Counted from the stretch's first letter, positions 25,313 through 35,429 are shown. The stretch: DNA of 64,000 nucleotides from Paenibacillus nuruki (GCF_001721045.1 NZ_MDER01000086.1:1-64000); one strand, 5' to 3'. Notes: generated from the letters alone by a model not told the origin. Made by a program: numbers and translations.

Positions 25313-26488
25313 CTACAGTAATTTCTCTGCTGCAATACCCAAAAAGACTTTGGCTCCATTCACAAGCGCACGTTCATCAATATCGAATCGTGGATGGTGA
25401 TGAGGGAATGCGGTATCTTCAGTTTCATTTTTCGATCCGACAAAGAAGAAGTTACCCGGACGTTCTTGTAGATAATAGGCAAAGTCTTCTGCACCCATCG
25501 CTGGTGGCAACATGAGAAATGCTTCTTCACCCATCGTATCAACGACGACTTTTTGAACATGTTCTGTTTGTTCTGGTGTATTCACGACGGTTGGATACCC
25601 GTGAATATAATTAATTGTATATGTGGCATGATTGGCTAAAGTAATTCCGTGTACCAAGTCACGAATATCTTGCTCGATCTTAGTTCGAATCTCTGGATCA
25701 AACGCACGCACCGTACCTTCGATCTTCGCTTTGTCGGCAATAACGTTAAACGCTTGTCCTGCTTGGAATACACCGACAGTCACTACTGCTGATTGCATAG
25801 GGCTGATATGACGGGATACAATCGTCTGCAAAGCACCGACTAACTGGCTACCAATCACGATAGAATCGACTGACAGATCAGGCTGTGCTCCATGTCCGCC
25901 TTTACCTTGAATCGTAATCGAAAAGGAATCTGCCGATGCCATCGCAGGGCCTGAAGCTGTTCCGATTTTGCCTAGTGGAAGAGCACTTGCTAAATGCGCT
26001 CCATACACTTCATCGACTCCGTCTAATGCTCCATCTTCGACCATCGCTTTGGCTCCACCTGGAAGTAATTCTTCAGCATGTTGGAAAATAAAACGAATCT
26101 TGCCTTTCAAATGGGCTTGTTGATCACTAAGTACACGGGCTACGCCAAGTAGTGTCGCTGTATGCCCGTCATGTCCGCAAGCATGCATAACGCCATCATT
26201 TTGCGAACGATAGTCCACTGTATTTTCTTCATGGATGGGCAATGCATCAAAGTCTGCACGAAAAGCAATCGTTGGCCCTGCTTGTCCGCCTTGTAGATCA
26301 GCTATTAATCCGCCTTCACCTACACCTGTCCGCACTTCATAACCGAATCCTTTGAGTGTATCTGCAATAAATTGTGATGTTTTGACTTCTTGAAATGATA
26401 ATTCAGGAAACTGGTGCATATGTCTGCGCCAAGCGACCATTTGATCAAATTGTGCTTCTATTGCTTGTATCCATTGTTGTTTTACCAT
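25313..26488 (-). CDS. M20-family metal-dependent amidohydrolase
   Basis: A 391-residue M20D peptidase/amidohydrolase (YxeP/HipO/AmaA-like). Visible marks: RRHMHQFPELSFQE at the N terminus, the metal-binding HACGHDGH, QHAEELLPGG, and GAEDFAYYLQERPGNFFFVG with the final HHPRFDID. The family hydrolyses N-acyl or conjugated amino acids. AGGAGG precedes the ATG. It stands alone; substrate unknown. Confidence 0.92.
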   Translation of the reverse strand: MVKQQWIQAIEAQFDQMVAWRRHMHQFPELSFQEVKTSQFIADTLKGFGYEVRTGVGEGGLIADLQGGQAGPTIAFRADFDALPIHEENTVDYRSQNDGVMHACGHDGHTATLLGVARVLSDQQAHLKGKIRFIFQHAEELLPGGAKAMVEDGALDGVDEVYGAHLASALPLGKIGTASGPAMASADSFSITIQGKGGHGAQPDLSVDSIVIGSQLVGALQTIVSRHISPMQSAVVTVGVFQAGQAFNVIADKAKIEGTVRAFDPEIRTKIEQDIRDLVHGITLANHATYTINYIHGYPTVVNTPEQTEHVQKVVVDTMGEEAFLMLPPAMGAEDFAYYLQERPGNFFFVGSKNETEDTAFPHHHPRFDIDERALVNGAKVFLGIAAEKLL

Positions 26489-26638
26489 AACTGTAAGCCT
26501 CCTATATAGTGTGAATCAACCTCTAAATATTCCATTATTTAGAAAAAACCAATGACTCCAAACTAACATAGCTCACTCTTTATGTCAAATTTATCATATA
26601 AAATTATAGTATTATAGATACTATTTAATTTCTAATTT

Positions 26639-27274
26639 TTACTTTTTGTACGCATGTAGACGGAGTTCACCTGAAATATATTCACCCAAGTAAATCTCTG
26701 ATATCTGATGATGTGTTTCTTCTTTAACTCGATTTTCTAACCATTCGATATCTTTATGAATAAGATCGAGTACATCTTGATTCACCTGTCCATCGACAAT
26801 AATAGGATAGCGTATATTTTCGTCTCCATACTGGATGACGGTTAATTGTCCATTTTGTTCTAATATCGCTCGTTTTACATTTTGGATTTCGTAGATACCT
26901 ATTGCACGTAGCTTGAACATTAATTCATTGGCTGAAATACCGCAACGTAGACATTCTCCCACTTCCACTTCACCATTGACGACAAGATTGATCGGCTTGC
27001 CATCGACAATACGTTTAATATATGGATTGTGCTGTTTGAGGAATTTGATCATAAATACAAGTAATGTCCAGATCATCAATACTAGAAAAAATTGCAATGG
27101 CTTTACAGCTTCATTGTAGATCACACCCCCTATAATGCCCCCGAGCACATAATTCTGTACTTGATCGATGGCAGATGTAGGTGCTAGATTACCTTTGCCC
27201 ATTAGATTAATCTGTAACACTAGACAAAGAATACCCAGTGCTAATTTGATAATAACCGGATAATATGCTTCCAT
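26639..27274 (-). CDS. DUF421 (YetF-like) membrane protein
   Basis: A 211-residue protein with three N-terminal membrane helices (about residues 7-75) followed by the cytoplasmic YetF domain (PINLVVNGEVEVGECLRCGISANELMFKLRAIGIYEIQNVKRAILEQNGQLTV). AAAGGA precedes the ATG. The gene follows a DUF3290 gene by 31 bp, a well-known pairing in Bacilli, suggesting a membrane complex, possibly linked to envelope or spore processes. Biochemical role unknown. Confidence 0.88.
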   Translation of the reverse strand: MEAYYPVIIKLALGILCLVLQINLMGKGNLAPTSAIDQVQNYVLGGIIGGVIYNEAVKPLQFFLVLMIWTLLVFMIKFLKQHNPYIKRIVDGKPINLVVNGEVEVGECLRCGISANELMFKLRAIGIYEIQNVKRAILEQNGQLTVIQYGDENIRYPIIVDGQVNQDVLDLIHKDIEWLENRVKEETHHQISEIYLGEYISGELRLHAYKK

Positions 27275-27305
27275 AAGTTGGTTCCTTTCTGTCGATTGCA
27301 GTCTG

Positions 27306-27752
27306 TTATTGGTCGTTCACACGAATATCTGGATTGACTAGATATACTGTTTCTAACGTATAGGCGCTCATATCGTCATTAAAATGAGCCGTATAGTATT
27401 GAGTCGGTGTTTTGATAATCACTTCATCTACCAGTGTTGTCGAATTCACACTGATCTGCGTCTCATCTAGCTGTTGATCTTTGGCAAGTTGATGGACAAA
27501 TTGCACCATCTGCGAGTATTTCGAATACGTACTTTGATCCTGGGTATAATCTGAATACTGTACACCGATCAGGAACACAATAACCAATAGCAAAATAATG
27601 CTCAAATCACGATATTTCGTTTCGATTCGTTTACGCATATATAATGAGAATAAAATCAATAATAAGATCAAAGCAACAAAAATAAAGATATATTTCAGAT
27701 AGACATTAAAGGTGGATTGGTTCTCCAAATAGGCTATCGTATAGAAATCCAT
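27306..27752 (-). CDS. DUF3290 membrane protein
   Basis: A 148-residue protein with two hydrophobic helices (about residues 18-40 and 50-68) and an outer C-terminal domain. Sequence and neighbourhood fit DUF3290, which is typically encoded with DUF421. Start at ATG 27752 with GAAAGGA 9 nt upstream. Function unknown; it is first in the two-gene unit. Confidence 0.82.
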   Translation of the reverse strand: MDFYTIAYLENQSTFNVYLKYIFIFVALILLLILFSLYMRKRIETKYRDLSIILLLVIVFLIGVQYSDYTQDQSTYSKYSQMVQFVHQLAKDQQLDETQISVNSTTLVDEVIIKTPTQYYTAHFNDDMSAYTLETVYLVNPDIRVNDQ

Positions 27753-27826
27753 AGACAAACATCCTTTCTTTTTTTGACGTGTATTTATCACTTATCCTTA
27801 GCAACGTAAGCGCAATCTTAGAAATA

Positions 27827-27857
27827 AAAAAAGCAACGTCTTTGGAAGGACGTTGCT
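27827..27857 (-). terminator. bcp terminator
   Basis: AAAGCAACGTC and GACGTTGCTTT form an 11-bp stem with an 8-nt loop; on the minus strand a T7 run follows. It lies between bcp and the DUF3290 gene. Confidence 0.92.
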
Positions 27858-27905
27858 TTGAAATAACTATCATAGATCATCATTAACTTGTAGAGGTAGA
27901 GCGAC

Positions 27906-28364
27906 TTATAAAGCAGCAAATACGTCTTCCGTATGCCCTTTAACTTTCACTTTGCTCCATGCTTTGATCAATATACCTTCTTCATCAATTAGAAACGTAG
28001 AACGCACAATACCTTCGTATTCTTTGCCATACATTTTCTTTAATTGCCATACGCCAAATGCTTCAGCTACTGCATGATCAGGATCAGACAATAAAGGAAA
28101 AGAAAGTTCATACTTTTGTGCAAATTTATCATGTGACTTGACTGGATCAGGGCTAATCCCGAGAACGACCGCACCTTTTTGTTCATAAGCCGCTGCACTA
28201 TCACGGAAATCACAAGCTTCTTGTGTACAGCCTGGCGTGCTATCTTTAGGGTAAAAGTATAACACGACCTTTTTGCCACGATAATTGCTTAACGAGATTT
28301 CTTGACCTCCTGATGCTTCTAGTGTAAATTCAGGCACAGGTTGTCCTACTTGTAGTTCACTCAT
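27906..28364 (-). CDS. bcp: Thiol peroxidase BCP (peroxiredoxin)
   Basis: A 152-residue peroxiredoxin Q/BCP. The peroxidatic Cys lies in YPKDSTPGCTQEACDF, and the second Cys five residues later fits the atypical 2-Cys resolving position of BCP. It reduces peroxides using thioredoxin. The ATG at 28364 has AAAGGAGG upstream. It follows the ABC-2 transporter genes on the same strand with a 63-bp gap, so it may be read from their promoter as well. Confidence 0.95.
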   Translation of the reverse strand: MSELQVGQPVPEFTLEASGGQEISLSNYRGKKVVLYFYPKDSTPGCTQEACDFRDSAAAYEQKGAVVLGISPDPVKSHDKFAQKYELSFPLLSDPDHAVAEAFGVWQLKKMYGKEYEGIVRSTFLIDEEGILIKAWSKVKVKGHTEDVFAAL

Positions 28365-28427
28365 TGTATAGCCTCCTTTTGAAATATCGCTGGTAGTGAT
28401 CATACCCTGCTTCAGATCAGATTAGAC

Positions 28428-29216
28428 TTACGATCCTGCTCCGCGATAACGCTTGATCCCACCATTCCAGAATAACAATCCTAATGTGAAAAAGACAATC
28501 CCCATCACAGGTGTAATCCACGCCATCCGAATCATTTCAGGTCGATCTAAAAACAGTGCGGCTGGATAGATACCCACAAATGCAAACGGTAATATCCATG
28601 TTAGCAAAATTTGAATAATACGGTTGTAGATCGTGATTGGGTAACGTCCATAAGTCTGAATATTGTACATCAACGGAATAATGCCTGTTGGCGAATCCGA
28701 GTAAAATGAGATCGAAGTCAGAATCGTATAGATACCTGTATAGATCAGTGTCGAACCCAGTACCATAACAATCAGTGCAGGGATATGCCACCACAACAAT
28801 TCAATCCCAAGTTGACCTCCACTCCAGAACATAATAATCACACCGATGAACGAACCGATTAATGACGGTGGATCCAGATTTTCTAGAAAAATCTGAAATA
28901 GATTATGTGCAGGACGGGTCAAAATGCGATCCATTTCTCCTTTGACAATATAACGATCGCCAAAGTTCCATAGATTCACAAAGCAACTATATAACCCGTA
29001 AGGGATCATAAAGTATCCATACACAAATACTACTTCAGCTTCTGTAAATCCACCTAACGTATCGGTATGCGCAAATACAACAAAAATAAAGATTAAGTTC
29101 GTCGCTTGAAACAGCAGATCCGAGATCACTTCTACCCAAAAATCTGCACGATACGTTAAGCGTGTCTTCGCATAATTCAGAAAATATTCCCATACCAGTC
29201 CAAGATAATATTTCAT
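28428..29216 (-). CDS. ABC-2 type permease subunit (COG3694-like)
   Basis: A 262-residue membrane protein with about six hydrophobic segments, of the ABC-2 permease family found as a pair with a second permease and a COG4586 ATPase. The start ATG 29216 is preceded by GGGGGG and lies 4 nt after the upstream stop. The complex is an exporter-type transporter; substrate unknown (relatives are annotated for antibiotics or polysaccharide). Confidence 0.85.
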   Translation of the reverse strand: MKYYLGLVWEYFLNYAKTRLTYRADFWVEVISDLLFQATNLIFIFVVFAHTDTLGGFTEAEVVFVYGYFMIPYGLYSCFVNLWNFGDRYIVKGEMDRILTRPAHNLFQIFLENLDPPSLIGSFIGVIIMFWSGGQLGIELLWWHIPALIVMVLGSTLIYTGIYTILTSISFYSDSPTGIIPLMYNIQTYGRYPITIYNRIIQILLTWILPFAFVGIYPAALFLDRPEMIRMAWITPVMGIVFFTLGLLFWNGGIKRYRGAGS

Positions 29217-29220
29217 CTGC

Positions 29221-30015
29221 TTAGCCCCCCTGTACGAACAGCCGCACACGAGCAGCACGCCATATAAAATAGATAGGAATCAATAATAGAACAAACCAAG
29301 CCACTTGAATCCCTAACACTTCCAAAATACCTGTTCCTTTGACACGACCTGTAAATACCGAACCCGGCAAATACGTAATCGCTTGAAAAGGAAGAAAATT
29401 CATAATGGAGACTAACCATCCCGGGAAAAAGCTAATCGGAATCAATAGCCCGGAAAATAGATCGACGACAATGCGCTTCATTCGCATCATTCCTTCGTTA
29501 TTTTCAACAAAAAAGGCAAGCATTCCGATAATAATATTAATCTGCGAGTTAATCAGAAAACTGAAAAATAACATCACAAGAAAACCTATCCATGAGGTGA
29601 TGCTTGTTGGTAATTGAACAGGGAATAATAGTAACGCAATCAACATCCCTGGAATCATAAATAGTAAGAACCGGAACAACCCTTCTCCGAATCCTTGCAT
29701 CATTTTGACCATTAAATAGTTGTATGGACGGATAAACTGAATCGCAATCGTACCGTCTCGAATCTCGGTCGCAATCTCTCGATCTAGATTGTTAAAATAA
29801 AACGAACGTGCCATCCAAGAAACAGCAACATAGGTCGTCATCTGCGCCGCTGTAAAGCCTGCAATCTGTTCTTTACCCCCGTAGATAGCTTGCCACGTAA
29901 AATAATACACACCAATATTGAGCGTATACACGAGAATACCCGAGTAATAATTAACTCGATACGCTAACATCGTCAAAAAGCGGATACGAATAAAATCCCA
30001 ATACAGACTAGACAT
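29221..30015 (-). CDS. ABC-2 type permease subunit (COG4587-like)
   Basis: A 264-residue membrane protein with about six hydrophobic segments, e.g. IPGMLIALLLFPVQL and FLVMLFFSFLINSQINIIIGML. It partners the neighbouring permease and ATPase. ATG 30015 has GGAGG 8 nt upstream and overlaps the 3' end of the ATPase gene by 8 nt, indicating translational coupling. Confidence 0.86.
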   Translation of the reverse strand: MSSLYWDFIRIRFLTMLAYRVNYYSGILVYTLNIGVYYFTWQAIYGGKEQIAGFTAAQMTTYVAVSWMARSFYFNNLDREIATEIRDGTIAIQFIRPYNYLMVKMMQGFGEGLFRFLLFMIPGMLIALLLFPVQLPTSITSWIGFLVMLFFSFLINSQINIIIGMLAFFVENNEGMMRMKRIVVDLFSGLLIPISFFPGWLVSIMNFLPFQAITYLPGSVFTGRVKGTGILEVLGIQVAWFVLLLIPIYFIWRAARVRLFVQGG

Positions 30016-31033
30016 GAATCTTAACCTCCGGCTTTTCTGCTGAACCGGAACTGTAGATCTGACGTACAATTTCATCGGTACTGGTCTCTGAAATCTGGAT
30101 ATCCAGAATCTCGACCTGACTAAGCACTGCTGTTAGCACATCAGACACGGCTGTATCTGCGGTTACTAATGCTGTTGCCACCAGTTCACCTTCTTGTGTC
30201 CATTGTACCGGTAGGCTGGCTGTCCATGCCTGTAGCTGAGAAGCTGTAACAGCTTTGCCAAACTGGAAGCGTACTTCTTTCCCTTTGCCCCAGCGAGTCT
30301 TCAGATCATCTAAGCCACCATCATAGATAACGTTCCCTGCATCTAGCATAATTACGCGCGAGCAAAGTGCTTCGATATCTTGCAGATCATGAGTCGTTAG
30401 CAGAATCGTTGTACCTTGCGTACGATTGAGGTCTTTCAAAAATTCACGAATTTCGGATTTGACCACGATATCCAAGCCGATTGTTGGTTCATCCAAAAAA
30501 ATAATCGACGGATTGTGTAACAATGCTGCAACTAATTCACAACGCATCCGCTGACCCAGACTTAGCTTACGCACTGGACGGCTTAATAAGTCTTGTAATT
30601 GTAGACGTTCCACCAGCTCATCCAAGCGTTTTTTGTAATCTGCTTCAGATACCTGATATACTTTACGAAGCAATTGGAACGATTCGATAACTCCTATATC
30701 CCACCACAACTGACTTCTCTGTCCAAAAACAACACCGATCCCCTGTACGAACTTTTCCCGCTCCTGATAAGGCACATACCCGTTGACCTTGATCTGTCCG
30801 GATGTAGGAACAAGAATACCGGTCAGCATTTTGATGGTGGTTGATTTGCCAGCACCATTTTCCCCGATATACCCACAGATTTCTCCTTGTGGTATTGAAA
30901 AGGTAATATCGTTCACCGCAGCGACTTCATTATACTGTCGTGCGAATAAGTCTTTCAGTGCTCCGGTTAATCCTCCGCGGCTCTTCTGAATCTGAAAGGT
31001 TTTGCGTAAATCTTGTACTTCGATCGCCTGCAT
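30008..31033 (-). CDS. ABC-2 transporter ATPase (COG4586-like)
   Basis: A 341-residue ATPase, first gene of a three-gene exporter operon. Walker A GENGAGKSTT, signature LSLGQRMRCELVAALLHNP, Walker B IIFLDEPTIGLD and H-loop LLTTHD are all present. The 100-residue C-terminal extension is typical of drug/antibiotic exporter ATPases (DrrA-like). Its start is close to AAAGGAG. Nothing nearby reveals the cargo. Confidence 0.9.
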   Translation of the reverse strand: MQAIEVQDLRKTFQIQKSRGGLTGALKDLFARQYNEVAAVNDITFSIPQGEICGYIGENGAGKSTTIKMLTGILVPTSGQIKVNGYVPYQEREKFVQGIGVVFGQRSQLWWDIGVIESFQLLRKVYQVSEADYKKRLDELVERLQLQDLLSRPVRKLSLGQRMRCELVAALLHNPSIIFLDEPTIGLDIVVKSEIREFLKDLNRTQGTTILLTTHDLQDIEALCSRVIMLDAGNVIYDGGLDDLKTRWGKGKEVRFQFGKAVTASQLQAWTASLPVQWTQEGELVATALVTADTAVSDVLTAVLSQVEILDIQISETSTDEIVRQIYSSGSAEKPEVKIHV

Positions 31034-31121
31034 GAGTATCTCCTTTATGCTTGATTGATGTTCATGTTAGATATGCGCTAAATTTGGCGTCATTTATAAC
31101 AATCTTGTCAATTCGCTGTAA

Positions 31122-31150
31122 TTGATTGTTGCCTAAAAAAAAATTATAAT
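31122..31150 (+). promoter_or_regulatory. Sigma-A promoter of the LCP gene
   Basis: TTGATT (31122-31127), 17-nt spacer of mostly A, TATAAT (31145-31150). The transcript would start near 31157, about 100 nt before the LCP start codon. Confidence 0.8.
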
Positions 31151-31256
31151 GTACGGGTGTCATGAAGAGCAATCAAAAGTGATAAACAATTTTTCAAATT
31201 GGCATTAAGATTCTGTAAACATAGTATAGACCTCACCCTCGAAAGGAAGAAAGAAC

Positions 31257-32360
31257 ATGAATGTAAAGACAAAGCGAACGCTGCTTTGGACCGTAGCGAT
31301 TATTGTAGTTGCGGTTATAGGCTATGCGATTTATTATTTCACAGCAGTATTTAACCAAATTGATGGCTTGCAAAAAACAGGCGCTGCTTCACCTTTCAAA
31401 AATGTACAACCTACCAATGTCGCTGCGACTCAACCTCCAGTATGGGAAGGAACCGAACCGGTCAATATTCTGTTAATGGGTGTCGATTCTCGTAGTGCAG
31501 ACGATGGTGAGATTCCACGTTCAGACACAATGCTTGTCGCTTCACTCGATCCTGTCAAAAAAACAATTCATTTATTCTCGATCTTGCGTGATACGTATAT
31601 TCCGATCTCTGGTTATGGTGAGAATCGGATCAATAGTGCGATTACCCATGGACCGAATACAGCTATGAAGACCGTTAGTGACTTGCTTGGTATTCCGATT
31701 CAATATTATGTCTACACAGACTTCCAGGGCTTTATCAAACTGGTTGACGCTGTAGGCGGTATCGATTTTGATGTTGAAAAAGATATGCATTATACCAGTG
31801 CCGCAGATAAGCATGAATATGATATTGATCTCAAAGCAGGCATGCAACATTTAGATGGCAAAACAGCTCTTCAATATGTACGTTTCCGTCATGATGCCAT
31901 GTCCGACTTTTCTCGTACCGAAAGACAACGTGCTTTCTTAACCGCTGTTGGCGAGAAAATGAAGTCCACTACTTCGATTATGAATTTACCAACGATCTTA
32001 GAACAGGTGAATCCGTATATTGATACCAACTTGAGTACCGATGATCTCTGGAAATTGGCTTCGGTCGCTTATGATAGTAAAATGAACGGTAGTGACCAAC
32101 TACCTCCAGATGACCTATTAGCGGAGAAAAAAGTAGGCGGCGCGGATGTGATCGGCATTAAGAGTAGCGAAGAATTACAAAAATATGTACAAGATGCACT
32201 GAACAAATCAGCAGTTGAACCGACTCCTGTATCTACAGGCTCTACGAAAAGTACAACAGGTACAGACAGTTCTTCCAGCTCAAGTGCTAATCCAGAACGT
32301 ACAGGTAGCTCCTCTTCTTCAAGTTCAACCTCGAACAGCTCAAGCTCTTCGGTGCAGTAA
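31257..32360 (+). CDS. LytR-CpsA-Psr (LCP) family cell-wall glycopolymer ligase
   Basis: A 367-residue protein anchored by one N-terminal membrane helix (about residues 9-29) with an extracellular LCP domain (VNILLMGVDSRSADDGEIPRSDTMLVASLDP, then ILRDTYIPI, YVRFRHDAMSDFSRTERQR). The conserved Asp and Arg residues for binding polyprenyl-pyrophosphate are present. LCP enzymes transfer teichoic acids or capsule polymers to peptidoglycan. The last 50 residues are almost entirely Ser/Thr, a low-complexity tail. AAGGAAGAAAG precedes the ATG, and a terminator follows. Confidence 0.94.
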   Translation: MNVKTKRTLLWTVAIIVVAVIGYAIYYFTAVFNQIDGLQKTGAASPFKNVQPTNVAATQPPVWEGTEPVNILLMGVDSRSADDGEIPRSDTMLVASLDPVKKTIHLFSILRDTYIPISGYGENRINSAITHGPNTAMKTVSDLLGIPIQYYVYTDFQGFIKLVDAVGGIDFDVEKDMHYTSAADKHEYDIDLKAGMQHLDGKTALQYVRFRHDAMSDFSRTERQRAFLTAVGEKMKSTTSIMNLPTILEQVNPYIDTNLSTDDLWKLASVAYDSKMNGSDQLPPDDLLAEKKVGGADVIGIKSSEELQKYVQDALNKSAVEPTPVSTGSTKSTTGTDSSSSSSANPERTGSSSSSSSTSNSSSSSVQ

Positions 32361-32446
32361 GCTATTAAGATAATCACTCAACATTCTGTAGCAACAATGG
32401 TAAAATAAAAGTAGCGCAGTTCAACGATCGTTACACCTGTAATTAT

Positions 32447-32472
32447 AGCGCCCATATCAAGGGCGCTTTTTT
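32447..32472 (+). terminator. LCP gene terminator
   Basis: AGCGCCC (32447-32453), 7-nt loop, GGGCGCT (32461-32467), then TTTTTTC. It separates the LCP gene from the aminomutase gene. Confidence 0.9.
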
Positions 32473-32519
32473 CTTGTCTGAACGGTGGTTGCTGTTATTT
32501 TGAATAAGGAGCGATTTTA

Positions 32520-33839
32520 TTGAATCCACGAACACGTTCTTCCCAATTATATGAACAAGCACTAGAACATATTGTAGGCGGTGTGAATAGCCCGTCTCGC
32601 TCATTTAAAGCTGTCGGTGGCGGTGCACCTGTATTCATGGCTAATGCCAAAGGCGCTCATTTCACAGATGTTGATGGCAATAAGTATATCGATTATCTGG
32701 CGGCATACGGTCCTATTATTACAGGGCATGCTCACCCTCATATTACTGAAGCGATTACCAAAGCCGCGCAAAATGGAATTCTGTATGGTACACCGACAGA
32801 AATCGAAATCCAATTAGCAATGATGCTTAAAGATAGTATTCCTTCATTGGATAAAGTTCGCTTCGTCAACTCTGGTACAGAAGCGGTGATGTCTACAATC
32901 CGTGTCGCTCGTGCGTATACCAAGCGAAATAAAATTATTAAATTTGCAGGCTGTTATCACGGTCATTCGGATCTGGTATTAGTAGCAGCTGGTTCTGGCC
33001 CTTCTACGCTAGGCATTCCAGATAGTGCAGGGATTCCAACCAGTATTGCGCAAGAAGTGATTACTGTTCCATTTAACAATCTAGAAGCATTACGCGAAGC
33101 TCTAGAACATTGGAGCGATCAGATTGCAGCTGTAATGGTAGAGCCGATCGTTGGGAACTTCGGTATGGTAATGCCTGCTCCTGGTTTTCTAGAGGGATTA
33201 TGTAAGTTAGCTCATGATTACGGCGCTTTAGTCATTTACGATGAAGTCATTACAGCTTTCCGTTTCCATTATGGTTCCAGTCAGACGTATGCCGGCTTAG
33301 ACAATCACGATCAGATCGTCCCTGACTTAACCGCTCTTGGTAAAATTATTGGTGGCGGACTTCCAATCGGTGCTTATGGTGGACGCAAACATATTATGGA
33401 ACAAGTGGCTCCACTAGGCCCTGCTTATCAAGCAGGTACGATGGCAGGTAATCCTGCGTCTGTCGCTTCGGGTATCGCTTGTCTGGAAGTGTTACAAGGC
33501 GAAGGGGTCTATGAAGAAATGGAACGTCTAGCGATTCGCTTAACCGATGGATTGCGTGAGTCTGCGGATCGTCACGGCGTAGCGATGACCATTAACCGTA
33601 TTCGCGGTGCGTTCTCAACGCATTTCTGCGATCATCCAGTGACAGATTATGATCAAGCTCAAGATACGGATGGCGAGAAATTCGCAGCGTTCTTCCGTCA
33701 TATGCTAGATCGTGGTGTATGTCTGGCTCCATCCAAGTATGAAGCATGGTTCTTAACCACGGCTCATGTGGATGCAGATATTGATCAGACGTTGCAAGCA
33801 GCAGATGAAGCGTTGAAGTTGGTTGCAGCAGGGAAGTAA
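32520..33839 (+). CDS. hemL: Glutamate-1-semialdehyde 2,1-aminomutase
   Basis: A 439-residue PLP class III enzyme. Typical marks are [15 protein letters not shown] at the N terminus, [41 protein letters not shown] and the PLP-lysine in [19 protein letters not shown]. It makes 5-aminolevulinate for tetrapyrrole synthesis. The start codon is TTG (AAGGAG 8 nt upstream). It is alone rather than in a hem operon, so it could be the second, GsaB-type copy known from Bacillus. Confidence 0.96.
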   Translation: MNPRTRSSQLYEQALEHIVGGVNSPSRSFKAVGGGAPVFMANAKGAHFTDVDGNKYIDYLAAYGPIITGHAHPHITEAITKAAQNGILYGTPTEIEIQLAMMLKDSIPSLDKVRFVNSGTEAVMSTIRVARAYTKRNKIIKFAGCYHGHSDLVLVAAGSGPSTLGIPDSAGIPTSIAQEVITVPFNNLEALREALEHWSDQIAAVMVEPIVGNFGMVMPAPGFLEGLCKLAHDYGALVIYDEVITAFRFHYGSSQTYAGLDNHDQIVPDLTALGKIIGGGLPIGAYGGRKHIMEQVAPLGPAYQAGTMAGNPASVASGIACLEVLQGEGVYEEMERLAIRLTDGLRESADRHGVAMTINRIRGAFSTHFCDHPVTDYDQAQDTDGEKFAAFFRHMLDRGVCLAPSKYEAWFLTTAHVDADIDQTLQAADEALKLVAAGK

Positions 33840-33903
33840 TATGCGACTACGCTTCATTATTTAGCACATCCATATATCGTTTGGATGATCCAAAACATAA
33901 ATC

Positions 33904-33940
33904 AAGCGACTTGTGTATATATCACAGGTCGCTTTTCTTT
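33904..33940 (+). terminator. hemL terminator
   Basis: AAGCGACTTGTG pairs with CACAGGTCGCTT across a short AT loop, followed by TTCTTTTG. It lies 65 bp after the hemL stop. Confidence 0.82.
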
Positions 33941-34001
33941 TGCTCGATTTATTTTTATAAAAATAGTTACGATCAGTAACTAGTAGCTCCTCATCATAAA
34001 G

Positions 34002-35360
34002 TTACAACTTGGGCGTGATAGATAATTTGCGAATTTCTTTGGCTATGATTTGTAGTGTAGAATCAATCTGTTCTTCAGGCACATTCGATACGTTAATTCG
34101 CAGTAAATTCATGGTATACGGGCTATTAGCTAAAAAGTGCTGACTGCCATCCCCTACAACAATCTTCTGCTGTGCTAAGCGCTTGATCAAGACAGACGTG
34201 GGGAAATTATCCGGTAATCGCAAAAATGTATGCACAGCCTGATTACGAGGAGCATTGGCAAAAATAGGATCAGCAGATAATTTATCTAATGTACGATGCA
34301 GTTGAGCAATACGGCGATCGTATCCTTCCAGTAGATACCGACGATAACGTGTAAACATTCCATTTTTGATATACATATGTAAAGCCGCTTGCGAAAGAAC
34401 AGAACTGTCGATATCGAGCAATCGTTTATATTGCGAAAAGGTAGAGATCAGCGCTTCAGGTAAAACAGCGACACCGATCCGTAGACCGGGAAAAAGAATT
34501 TTAGAATAGCTTTTGAGATAAATGACATGCTCTGACGTATCATACGCATATAGCGGATCATTCGAGACAGCATGTTCCAGATCAGACAAATAATCATCTT
34601 CTACAATATACACATCATACTTGGTAGCTAAGGCAACTAACCTCTTCTTATCTGATGTCGATAACGATGTACCGAGTGGATTATGAAATCGTGGAATCAC
34701 ATAGAAAAACTTAATCTTTCCACTCTGGAAAAGACGTTCTACTTTTTCCCAATCCAGTCCATGAACAGTTCGTTCTACCCCTTCCACTGGTACATGTAGC
34801 GCTCCCAGTAATTCGATCAGCAAATGGTAACTCGGTTGTTCAATCATAATTGTTTGTCGAACGTTCGGAAAAGGCATCATCGTCAAGATCGATAATGCTC
34901 GCTGGATGCCTGAAGTGACAAATAACTGCGATTCACGTGCAAATACCTGAACCTCTTCTAACTGTTGCCTCACTTCACATAATAAGGGTGGCAATCCTTG
35001 AGGCATACCGTACGAAAATAATTGATCTCGGTAGACTTGTGTCGCCTGATTAAGACAACTTTGGAAATCATCATAGGGAAACAATTCAGGCGCTGGGGCT
35101 GCCGATGATAAATCCACTTGATCGCGTACTGGATAACGCTGTTGATGGTACCCTTGCTGTGCCACATAATACCCACTGCGATCCATAGCATAGATCCACC
35201 GCTCGCGTGCTAATTGTTCATAGGCTCCAATAATAGTTGATGGGCTACAATGATTCGTCTGAGACATAACACGAATCGAAGGTAGCTTCTGGCCTGATAA
35301 TAAAATACCTTGCTGAATCTGCTCTTGAATCTGAGCAACTAATTGTTGTTGTTTATTCAT
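34002..35360 (-). CDS. MocR-type regulator (GntR HTH fused to aminotransferase domain)
   Basis: A 452-residue MocR/GabR-class regulator. The N terminus is a GntR winged helix (LPSIRVMSQTNHCSPSTIIGAYEQLARE); the rest is a fold-type I PLP domain with VEDDYLSDLEH and the PLP-lysine in YLKSYSKILFPGLRIG. These proteins use PLP or an amino-acid derivative as effector. ATG 35360 has AAGGAG upstream; a longer in-frame stretch to 35492 lacks a start signal. It is divergent from an EamA-type exporter, its likely target. Confidence 0.92.
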   Translation of the reverse strand: MNKQQQLVAQIQEQIQQGILLSGQKLPSIRVMSQTNHCSPSTIIGAYEQLARERWIYAMDRSGYYVAQQGYHQQRYPVRDQVDLSSAAPAPELFPYDDFQSCLNQATQVYRDQLFSYGMPQGLPPLLCEVRQQLEEVQVFARESQLFVTSGIQRALSILTMMPFPNVRQTIMIEQPSYHLLIELLGALHVPVEGVERTVHGLDWEKVERLFQSGKIKFFYVIPRFHNPLGTSLSTSDKKRLVALATKYDVYIVEDDYLSDLEHAVSNDPLYAYDTSEHVIYLKSYSKILFPGLRIGVAVLPEALISTFSQYKRLLDIDSSVLSQAALHMYIKNGMFTRYRRYLLEGYDRRIAQLHRTLDKLSADPIFANAPRNQAVHTFLRLPDNFPTSVLIKRLAQQKIVVGDGSQHFLANSPYTMNLLRINVSNVPEEQIDSTLQIIAKEIRKLSITPKL

Positions 35361-35396
35361 CGGTCTACTCCTTGCCAACCTTCTCATTTTGATATG

Positions 35397-35429
35397 GAGG
35401 TACACATGAGTCCGAGTGATGTGTACCTC
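35397..35429. promoter_or_regulatory. Perfect inverted repeat between mocR and the EamA gene
   Basis: GAGGTACACAT (35397-35407) and ATGTGTACCTC (35419-35429), an 11-bp perfect inverted repeat with an 11-nt spacer, 37 bp upstream of the mocR start. Its symmetry and position suggest an operator, possibly autoregulatory. A second short inverted repeat GAATAAG-CGTT-CTTATTC is at 35576-35593, close to the EamA gene. Confidence 0.55.

Noticed and set aside
32069-32377. Antisense frame rich in Glu/Leu opposite the end of the LCP gene.
   Set aside because: Shadow of the Ser/Thr-rich tail codons; no start signal.
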